Origin: Acidimicrobiia bacterium
Lineage (GTDB): Bacteria > Actinomycetota > Acidimicrobiia > Acidimicrobiales > SZUA-35
Reading direction: 5' to 3'
Length of the DNA stretch: 5,713 nucleotides
Assembly (NCBI GenBank): GCA_029857855.1
Contig: JAOUGG010000216.1
Coordinates: 1-5,713 of the forward strand
This document shows positions 1 through 4,923 of this stretch, in pieces; positions within the stretch are counted from its first letter, which is position 1; each line of letters begins with the position of its first letter. The notes under the pieces were generated by a model. The model was not told where the DNA came from. It saw nothing but the letters and a program-made list of their open reading frames with translations, and searched no databases. The translations under genes were made by a program, and so were the position numbers.

Positions 1-441
1 GATCGTCAGATCGAGGTCGCTGCGGCGGGACGGATCGTTGATCGGGGCGGTTGTCACGAGGAGCTCGAGGTTCTCGACCGGGGTCAACGTGCCGGCCGCG
101 ACGACACCATTGAGAGCACCGAGACGCCGGCCGGCGTCCCACGGGATGTCGTTGTCGGCCGCCTCGTTGATCGGCGGCTGCGACGTGACTCGGATCTCTG
201 TGGCCACCACCTCGTCGAACCGGCCGACGATGCGGTTGCTCGCTGTTCGCGACAACCCGAGCGTGGCCACCAGGGCAGCCAGTCCGATCATGACGCCGAG
301 CACCGTCAGTGCGCTGCGGCCGGGGCGGGCGAACAGCCCGGCCGAAGCCTCGTCGACCAGGTCGACGATCGACATCGACGACCCGACCGGCCGCTCAGCC
401 ACCACCCGGCTGTCACCCGGATCTGGTTCCCGAACCGTCAC
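1..441 (-). CDS. MacB/FtsX-family ABC transporter permease, N-terminal part (runs off the left edge)
   Basis: This encodes the first 147 residues of an ABC permease; the rest lies outside the window. A short cytoplasmic lead is followed by a hydrophobic helix at about residues 44-62 (ALTVLGVMIGLAALVATLG), preceded by RPGRS. This matches the characteristic first helix of MacB/FtsX permeases. The region after it (EIRVTSQPP onward) fits the start of the extracytoplasmic MacB-type core domain. The GTG start overlaps the stop of the ATPase gene by 4 bp (GTGA, 438-441) and has GGAG 8 nt upstream (453-450). An in-frame ATG at residue 23 (375-373) is an alternative but has a poorer ribosome site. With the upstream ATPase and adaptor it forms a MacAB-like exporter. 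The substrate is unknown. The family call is strong, although the three distal helices expected of this fold cannot be seen. Confidence 0.87.
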   Translation of the reverse strand, partial: MTVREPDPGDSRVVAERPVGSSMSIVDLVDEASAGLFARPGRSALTVLGVMIGLAALVATLGLSRTASNRIVGRFDEVVATEIRVTSQPPINEAADNDIPWDAGRRLGALNGVVAAGTLTPVENLELLVTTAPINDPSRRSDLDLTI

Positions 442-1121
442 GCCGAGGTCTCCGCCAGGCTGCCGTCGACGATGCGAACCTGTCGGGGGGCTCGGGCCGC
501 CAGCTCCGGGCTGTGCGTGATCATCAGGATCGTCATCCCCTCGGCGTTCAGGCCGGCCAGGAGATCCATGATCTCGGCGCTGGTCGCCGTGTCGAGGTTG
601 CCGGTCGGCTCGTCGCACAACAGTAGGTGACTCGACCCCAGCAGGGCCCTGGCTATCGCCACCCGCTGGCGCTCACCTCCCGAAAGCCGCGACGGCAGAT
701 AGCCGGCGCGGTGAGCCAACCCAACCCGCTCCAGAACGGCCTCGGCCCGAGCCCTGCGCCCGCGCCGCGAACCGCGGCGGTACACCTCGGCCAGCATCAC
801 GTTCTCCACGGCACTCCGATGGGAGAGCAGATGAAACGACTGGAACACGAAGGCGATGGAGCCGGCCCGGAGCCCGCCCCGCTCGCGCTCGGTGAGCCGA
901 CCGGCGTCAAGACCGTTGAAGCGATACGTGCCCGACGTCGGTCGATCGAGACAACCGATGATGTTGAGAAGCGTTGACTTGCCTGATCCCGATGGGCCCT
1001 CGATCGCCAGCCACTCGCCCACGCTGACTTCGAGATCAACCCCGCGCAGGGCGTCGACGGGCGGGTCGGTTCCGTAGCGTCGCTCGATGCCCTCGAGCGA
1101 CAACATCGGCGTTTCAGCCAC
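438..1121 (-). CDS. MacB/LolD-type ABC transporter ATP-binding protein
   Basis: This is a 227-residue cytoplasmic ATPase that should energise the permease encoded just downstream. All the nucleotide-binding motifs are visible: Walker A GPSGSGKST (42-50), Q-loop glutamine at 94 (FVFQSFHLL), signature LSGGERQR (146-153), Walker B LLLCDE (166-171) with D-loop GNLD (174-177), and H-loop histidine 203 (ITHS). The FQSFHLL, LSGGERQRVAIARAL and DEPTGNLD strings are typical of the MacB/LolD/FtsE/SalX subfamily, and the length is usual for it. The GTG start at 1121 overlaps the adaptor gene by 8 bp and follows GGCGGAC; an ATG at codon 6 is a possible alternative. The stop overlaps the permease start by 4 bp. 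Nothing suggests loss of activity. The family is certain, the cargo unknown. Confidence 0.96.
   Translation of the reverse strand: MAETPMLSLEGIERRYGTDPPVDALRGVDLEVSVGEWLAIEGPSGSGKSTLLNIIGCLDRPTSGTYRFNGLDAGRLTERERGGLRAGSIAFVFQSFHLLSHRSAVENVMLAEVYRRGSRRGRRARAEAVLERVGLAHRAGYLPSRLSGGERQRVAIARALLGSSHLLLCDEPTGNLDTATSAEIMDLLAGLNAEGMTILMITHSPELAARAPRQVRIVDGSLAETSA
450..453 (-). promoter_or_regulatory. Ribosome binding site deciding the GTG start of the MacB-type permease
   Basis: GGAG, read on the minus strand inside the end of the ATPase gene, lies 8 nt before the GTG at 441-439. The internal ATG at 375-373 lacks a comparable site, so this favours the overlapping GTG start. Confidence 0.5.
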
Positions 1122-2313
1122 CGTCCGCCCCGGCGTCCGACAGCTCCGACCCGGGTTCGTCGAAACCGATCACCACCAGATCGCCCGCCGCCAGTTCGCC
1201 GTCGATCGCCTCGACCTCGACCAGACCCCGGGCGGCGAGGCCGGGACGGACGGCGACGGTGACAAGATCCCCGCCCCGCTCGACACGTATCACCGAGTCA
1301 CCATCGGCGGTCAGGTACAACGCCGCGACCGGCACAACCAGGACCTCGTCGGCCGTCGACTCGGTGGCGATGCTCAAACGGACCGAGGCGTTGACCACGC
1401 CGGGCGGCGCGTCGTCAACCGTCACCTCGAAGTGGACGTGGAAACCGTCGGCACCATCGGTCCCTGGTCCGTCGGCCACCATCGCCACCACCCCGGTGGC
1501 CTCGATGGCAAGGTCGGGCTCATCGATACGAACCGGCATTCCGACCGCAATCAAACCCGACTGCTCGACGGGCACCGCGCCGTCGACCGCCACCGTGGCG
1601 TCGGTGACGAACAGGACCGCCCCGTCCACCGGCCGGCCAAGCCCGGTGCCGACCTCGGCCACCCGCAGCGGAAGCGACGGGGTGAAATACATCTCACCTG
1701 CTGCCACCATCACCCCCGGGCTCGGCGTCGATTCCGGGTATGCGGATGCCGCCGCCGGCACCAAATCCCCCAGCTGAGCGGCTCGCACCACGGCCGGCTG
1801 ACTGCCGATCGCCTCGTACAGGCGTTGCACCGCCGCTTCGGTGGAGCGGTCGTAGCGGCCGTCAACCGGACCTGGTTCATGGCCGAGCCGATCGAGCGCG
1901 GCCTCCAGCTGGGCCACGTCGTCACCGGACATTCCAGGCCCCAGGTCGCGGAACGAGGGCGCGGATCCCTCCAGCACGACAACCGGTCGACCGGACACCT
2001 CGAACAGAACCTCACCCTCGGCGACAACGGTTCCGATCGGTGGTAGACCGGTCACGATGGCCGGGCTCGGCGCCAGCGGCGACGGGGCAACCGACACCTC
2101 GCGCGGTGTCCCGTAACGTCCCGTACCCCTCGTGACGACATCGGCGGTCAACACCTGGCGCTCGACCGGCACCAGGATGGGCGACGGCTCCGGCGGCGCC
2201 ATTCGCGCGGCGATCTCAGCCGGTGACGAGATCTGCCGACCGGCCACCCAGCCGCCGACCGCCGACACGGCGATCACGACCACGAAGCCGGCTGCGACCC
2301 TCCTTCGAGACAT
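1114..2313 (-). CDS. HlyD/MacA-type adaptor protein with an inserted peptidoglycan-binding domain
   Basis: This is a 399-residue membrane-anchored extracytoplasmic protein, probably the adaptor of the MacAB-like exporter. A basic start (MSRRR) and one hydrophobic segment at about 7-24 anchor it, leaving the rest outside. Residues about 85-116 look like the first lipoyl-type half (PPIGTVVAEGEVLFEVSGRPVVVLEG). Residues 122-170 form a PG_binding_1-like domain (FRDLGPGMSGDDVAQLEAAL, then LGHEPGPVDGRYDRSTEAAV). Residues about 198-262 look like the second lipoyl-type half (VMVAAGEMYFTPSLPLRV), followed by beta-rich barrel-like regions to the C-terminus. The domain sits where MacA has its coiled-coil hairpin, an arrangement known in actinobacterial adaptors. 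The ATG at 2313-2311 has no clear ribosome site but follows a TACGAT -10 element by 7 nt, suggesting a leaderless mRNA. The gene is first in the minus-strand operon. Domain borders are read by eye. Confidence 0.88.
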   Translation of the reverse strand: MSRRRVAAGFVVVIAVSAVGGWVAGRQISSPAEIAARMAPPEPSPILVPVERQVLTADVVTRGTGRYGTPREVSVAPSPLAPSPAIVTGLPPIGTVVAEGEVLFEVSGRPVVVLEGSAPSFRDLGPGMSGDDVAQLEAALDRLGHEPGPVDGRYDRSTEAAVQRLYEAIGSQPAVVRAAQLGDLVPAAASAYPESTPSPGVMVAAGEMYFTPSLPLRVAEVGTGLGRPVDGAVLFVTDATVAVDGAVPVEQSGLIAVGMPVRIDEPDLAIEATGVVAMVADGPGTDGADGFHVHFEVTVDDAPPGVVNASVRLSIATESTADEVLVVPVAALYLTADGDSVIRVERGGDLVTVAVRPGLAARGLVEVEAIDGELAAGDLVVIGFDEPGSELSDAGADGG

Positions 2314-2320
2314 TTGCGCG

Positions 2321-2326
2321 ATCGTA
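2321..2326 (-). promoter_or_regulatory. Putative -10 element of the leftward (adaptor-ATPase-permease) operon
   Basis: Read on the minus strand this is TACGAT, which fits the TANNNT core of a housekeeping -10 hexamer. Seven bases later comes the ATG of the adaptor gene, so transcription would begin at or next to the start codon. That is the usual leaderless geometry in actinobacteria, and it agrees with the absence of a Shine-Dalgarno sequence. No convincing -35 hexamer was found at 16-18 bp spacing. Confidence 0.45.
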
Positions 2327-2337
2327 CAAGAGTACCT

Positions 2338-2353
2338 GACGACCGATGTCGTC
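2338..2353. repeat. Inverted repeat in the divergent promoter region, candidate operator
   Basis: GACGAC (2338-2343) and GTCGTC (2348-2353) are perfect reverse complements separated by CGAT. After two mismatched positions on each side, the next two bases pair again (AC at 2334-2335 with GT at 2356-2357). It lies where the -35 region of the leftward promoter should be, and about 40 bp upstream of the rightward -10. This is a plausible place for a dimeric regulator. A 6-bp arm can arise by chance in GC-rich DNA, so the assignment is tentative. Confidence 0.3.
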
Positions 2354-2392
2354 GAGTCCCCGGTTGTTCAGCTACGAGTCAGAAACAGTGTC

Positions 2393-2398
2393 TACAAT
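2393..2398 (+). promoter_or_regulatory. Putative -10 element of the rightward (ATPase-permease-accessory) operon
   Basis: TACAAT differs from the TATAAT consensus at one base and stands out in GC-rich surroundings. It is 8 nt before an ATG at 2407, again the geometry of a leaderless transcript. It continues as TACAATCGCGC, nearly the same as the leftward element TACGATCGCGC. No good -35 match is present at normal spacing; TTGTTC at 2364-2369 is too far away, with a 23-bp gap. Confidence 0.5.
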
Positions 2399-2406
2399 CG
2401 CGCTCT

Positions 2407-2439
2407 ATGGTTCCGCGCCAACACGAGTTCCGGCTGTGA
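2407..2439 (+). CDS. Possible leaderless leader peptide (10 codons) ahead of the ABC ATPase
   Basis: The ATG lies 8 nt after the TACAAT -10 element, so it would be at or very near the 5' end of the mRNA. It encodes MVPRQHEFRL and ends at TGA 2437-2439. That stop overlaps a GTG (2436-2438) in the ATPase reading frame, making a GTGA junction like those between the other genes of this operon. Leaderless short upstream ORFs are common in mycobacteria and related actinobacteria. Here the peptide could serve mainly to deliver ribosomes to the ATPase start, which has no strong ribosome site of its own. No Cys or repeated rare codon suggests an amino-acid-sensing attenuator. It is too short for coding statistics and may be fortuitous. 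Confidence 0.35.
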   Translation: MVPRQHEFRL

Positions 2440-3446
2440 ATGAATCCGGTTTGGACGGCCGGGTCCGTCGAGCCGATCGATCTCTGGCGGTGGTGACGGA
2501 AAACCTGTCGGTTGTCTACGGGGGGTTCACTGCGGTCGATCGAGTCAGCATCCAGGTCGAGCGGGGATCGATCTGTGGGCTCCTTGGCCCCAACGGTGCC
2601 GGCAAGACCTCGATGATCCGTGCCCTCACCACCATCGTCCCGGCGGCCGAGGGCACCGCAACGATCGTCGGCCACCCGCTCACCGATCCAGTGGCCGTCC
2701 GCTCGAACATCGGAGTGTTGCCGGAGTCGAACGGCTACCCGGGTGCTCAGACCGCCCTGACCTATCTCCGTTTCTACGGCCAGCTGTACGGTATGGACGT
2801 CGCCGACGCCGAGGGCCGAGCCCTCGACCTGCTGCAGCAGTTCGGCCTGTCGAACGTCCCGTCCCGGATCTCGACGTTCTCCCGAGGCATGCGCCAGCGT
2901 CTCGGTCTGGCCCGGGCTCTCATACACGATCCCGCAGTACTCTTCCTCGATGAGCCGACCCTGGGTCTCGATCCGGCAGGCAAGGAGGAGATCATGGTGG
3001 AGCTGGCCCGGCTCGCCGTTGAGCGTGGCACCACCATCTTCCTCTGCACCCACCTTCTCGACGAGGTGGAGCGGATCTGCGACCAGGTGGCCATCATGAA
3101 CCGCGGTCGCGTGGTGGCCGAGGGCACGGTTGACGAGATCATCAACTCCTCCGGCGCGGACAGCTTCGCTCGTATCCGCGTACGGCCCGAGGCCATCCCG
3201 TTGGCCGACGAAGTCCTCCGGGGAACCGAGGCCGCCCGGGCGATCAGCTTCGACAACAGCCGACCGGGTGACCTCATCGTCACCATCGACAGCGACCACG
3301 GCTCGGCCGCCACCACGCTTCGGGCCCTGCTCGACGCCGGCGTCGAACCGCAGGCGTTCGATTTCCGGGGCGCCCGGCTGAGCGATGCCTTCATGGCCAT
3401 CACCTCGGGTCGCACCGACGACATCAAAGAAGGCGTCGGCTCGTGA
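2436..3446 (+). CDS. NatA/DrrA/CcmA-type ABC transporter ATP-binding protein
   Basis: This is a cytoplasmic ATPase of 336 residues if started at GTG 2436; it should drive the ABC-2 permease encoded next. Visible motifs are Walker A GPNGAGKTS (51-59), a Q-loop region VLPESNGYPG in which Glu 97 stands where Gln is usual, signature FSRGMRQRL (148-156), Walker B VLFLDE (168-173) with D-loop LGLDP, and H-loop His 206 (CTHLLDE). The FSRGMRQ signature and the C-terminal extension after about residue 235 are normal for ABC-2-type export ATPases. The start is uncertain. GTG 2436 overlaps a leader ORF stop. GTG 2493 also sits in a GTGA overlap and begins VTENLSVVYGG, close to a typical family N-terminus (317 residues). 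An ATG at 2346 lies upstream of the likely promoter. The stop overlaps the permease start by 4 bp. Confidence 0.94.
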   Translation: MNESGLDGRVRRADRSLAVVTENLSVVYGGFTAVDRVSIQVERGSICGLLGPNGAGKTSMIRALTTIVPAAEGTATIVGHPLTDPVAVRSNIGVLPESNGYPGAQTALTYLRFYGQLYGMDVADAEGRALDLLQQFGLSNVPSRISTFSRGMRQRLGLARALIHDPAVLFLDEPTLGLDPAGKEEIMVELARLAVERGTTIFLCTHLLDEVERICDQVAIMNRGRVVAEGTVDEIINSSGADSFARIRVRPEAIPLADEVLRGTEAARAISFDNSRPGDLIVTIDSDHGSAATTLRALLDAGVEPQAFDFRGARLSDAFMAITSGRTDDIKEGVGS

Positions 3447-4267
3447 CCGCCGCCGTGCCGACCGGCTCCACGTCGAGAGGATTTGCCGGCCAAACCCGCC
3501 CGGTGGCCCGATGGACGGTGATCGCCCGTCAGGAGCTCATGGATCTGTGGGCCGGCGGCAAGGGGCTGTCGATTCTTTTCGGATTCACGCTGGTGCTGTC
3601 GATCCTGGCCTATCTGGCCTCGGCTGACGCCGGCATCAATCTGCTCGATGCCCGGGAGTCGGTGGGCCTGGTGGTGACGACGTCCATCGCCCTCGGAACG
3701 CTGGGAGCGATGGTGGTCAGCGCCGACGCCATCTCCGGGGAGCGGGAGCGGGACACCCTGGAGGCACTCTTGGTCACACCGGTGCCCCGCCGCCACATCG
3801 TGGTCGGCAAGCTGCTCGCCGCCACCACCGTGTGGGTGGCAACGCTGGTGGTCGCTCTACCCTTCGCAGCGGTCATGGCCGGCGGGCCCGGGGTGATGGG
3901 GGATGCGGTGACCGTCCTCCTGGTGTCCGGCAGCCTGTCGGCGGCGGCGTTGACGTCGCTGGGTCTCGCCATCAGCTCCGTGGCCATGTCCAACCGGACA
4001 AGCCTGGTTGTCTCCCTCGCCGTGCTGCTGGCCCTGGCCGCTCCCAGTCAGCTCCCGGCGGTCCGTTCCAGCACGACCCTCGGTCCGATCCTGATCAAGC
4101 TGAACCCGCTGAGTGCCAGCCTGCGGTTGGCCGACAACGTGTTGGTCCGCCAGGAGCCGTGGTCCGATCAAATGGTCTATCTCATCTCGCCGGCTCTGGC
4201 CGCCGTGGTGTTTACCGTGGCCGCTGTCCGGTTGGCCCGGCGACTCGAGTTGGGAGGCTCGAGGTGA
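3443..4267 (+). CDS. ABC-2 type transporter permease
   Basis: This is a 274-residue integral membrane protein, the membrane half of the exporter powered by the preceding ATPase. About six hydrophobic segments are seen, near residues 42-60, 72-95, 120-147, 153-181, 186-203 and 244-265. The stretch SGERERDTLEALLVTPVPR (98-116) is the cytoplasmic coupling motif of NatB/ABC-2 permeases (GE.ERGTLE.LL..P..R) and secures the family. The N-terminal 27 residues are polar and probably cytoplasmic. The GTG start overlaps the ATPase stop by 4 bp (GTGA, 3443-3446) with AAAGAAGG about 9 nt upstream, so the pair should be made in equal amounts. Only one permease gene is present, so a homodimer is expected. 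The cargo (drug, lipid, peptide or ion) cannot be told. Confidence 0.92.
   Translation: MTAAVPTGSTSRGFAGQTRPVARWTVIARQELMDLWAGGKGLSILFGFTLVLSILAYLASADAGINLLDARESVGLVVTTSIALGTLGAMVVSADAISGERERDTLEALLVTPVPRRHIVVGKLLAATTVWVATLVVALPFAAVMAGGPGVMGDAVTVLLVSGSLSAAALTSLGLAISSVAMSNRTSLVVSLAVLLALAAPSQLPAVRSSTTLGPILIKLNPLSASLRLADNVLVRQEPWSDQMVYLISPALAAVVFTVAAVRLARRLELGGSR
4252..4257 (+). promoter_or_regulatory. Ribosome binding site deciding the GTG start of the Ig-like protein
   Basis: GGGAGG lies 6 nt before the GTG at 4264, inside the end of the permease gene. It favours this start over the in-frame ATG at 4315, which has no comparable site, and it supports the GTGA overlap. Confidence 0.6.
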
Positions 4268-4923
4268 GCCTGGTACACCGCCGGGTCGGCCGACGAGCGC
4301 TTCGCGAAACCGGCATGAGCCTCGGGACAATCGTTGTCGCAGCGCTGTTCCTGGCCCTGGTCATGACCGGATCGCGGCCGGCGGCCGCCGGAACGGCGAT
4401 GCCGCAACAAGATGAAGCCGTGCCGTTGGAGGTTGCCGTCGTTCTCGAACCGCCTTCGACCTCGGTCGTGCTCGGCGATCGTCTCGAGCTGAACATCACG
4501 GTGGCCAACGACGGCGCTGCTGCCACGCCACCGTTGGTGCTCCACCTCGACGTCCTCGATCCCGACAGCGACGGCTCGGTCGATCCCGAGGATTGGACCA
4601 CGACCCTCACCCGCCCCATCGCCGAAATCCCGCCCGGAGGATCGACCGACGTTCCCTGGACGATCCAACCGATTTCGGCCGGAACCTTCACCGTCTACGC
4701 CGTGGTGGTCCGACCAACCGGGCCCGGACTGTCGGTCTCGAACGTCACGGAAGTCACGGTGGAGGATCAGCGATCGCTCAACCCCGGGAACATCCTGCCG
4801 TTGGCCATCGCCGCACCGGTGTTGGTCGGGGGAGCGCTCGCCCTCCAACTGACCTCCGTCCGGCGCTCGGAGCGCCGTGGCCGTGGTACGTCGGCCGAAG
4901 ACGCCGAAGGGGTCATCATATGA
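4264..4923 (+). CDS. Membrane-anchored extracytoplasmic protein with an Ig-like (CARDB/NEW3-like) domain
   Basis: This is a 219-residue protein of unknown function. A basic N-terminus (RRVGRRALRE) and a hydrophobic stretch at about 20-35 form a signal sequence, with likely cleavage after an Ala-rich site near residues 40-45 (PAAAGTA). Residues about 54-167 read as one beta-sandwich domain: LGDRLELNITVANDG, a middle strand VLHLDVLDP, IPPGGSTDVPWTI and SAGTFTVYAVV. This order is typical of CARDB/NEW3/DUF11-like Ig folds. A hydrophobic segment at about 176-196 (ILPLAIAAPVLVGGALALQL) followed by RRSERRGRG makes a stop-transfer anchor and a short cytoplasmic tail. The GTG start overlaps the permease stop (GTGA) behind a GGGAGG site; ATG 4315 would also give a signal peptide. 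Coupling to the permease suggests an accessory subunit or a partner that binds cargo or envelope. The exact domain family is uncertain. Confidence 0.82.
   Translation: MSLVHRRVGRRALRETGMSLGTIVVAALFLALVMTGSRPAAAGTAMPQQDEAVPLEVAVVLEPPSTSVVLGDRLELNITVANDGAAATPPLVLHLDVLDPDSDGSVDPEDWTTTLTRPIAEIPPGGSTDVPWTIQPISAGTFTVYAVVVRPTGPGLSVSNVTEVTVEDQRSLNPGNILPLAIAAPVLVGGALALQLTSVRRSERRGRGTSAEDAEGVII
4907..4912 (+). promoter_or_regulatory. Ribosome binding site of the lipoprotein gene
   Basis: AAGGGG ends 7 nt before the ATG at 4920, within the 3' end of the Ig-like protein gene. This fixes the start of the lipoprotein and the ATGA overlap. Confidence 0.55.

Noticed and set aside
1087..2046. A 319-codon open frame on the plus strand opposite the adaptor gene.
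   Set aside because: Its product is His/Arg/Asp-rich low-complexity sequence typical of antisense frames in GC-rich genes. The minus strand encodes a recognisable adaptor over the same bases.
2353..2380. Direct repeat CGAGTC at 2353-2358 and 2375-2380, spaced 22 bp apart, as regulator half-sites.
   Set aside because: Six bases in GC-rich DNA are easily repeated by chance, and the flanks do not match well enough to claim a site.
2346..2435. ATG 2346 as the start of the rightward ATPase, adding 30 residues.
   Set aside because: It lies upstream of the TACAAT -10 element and inside the inverted repeat region. The added residues show no family features, and no ribosome site precedes it.
2379..3796. 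Long minus-strand open frames (2379-3299 and 2774-3796) opposite the rightward ATPase and permease.
   Set aside because: The plus strand has full ABC motifs here. The antisense products have no recognisable domain and biased composition.
3832..4263. An upstream extension of the Ig-like protein frame into the permease gene.
   Set aside because: This part is an out-of-frame reading of the permease. The GTG at 4264 with its GGGAGG site and the following signal sequence gives the true start.
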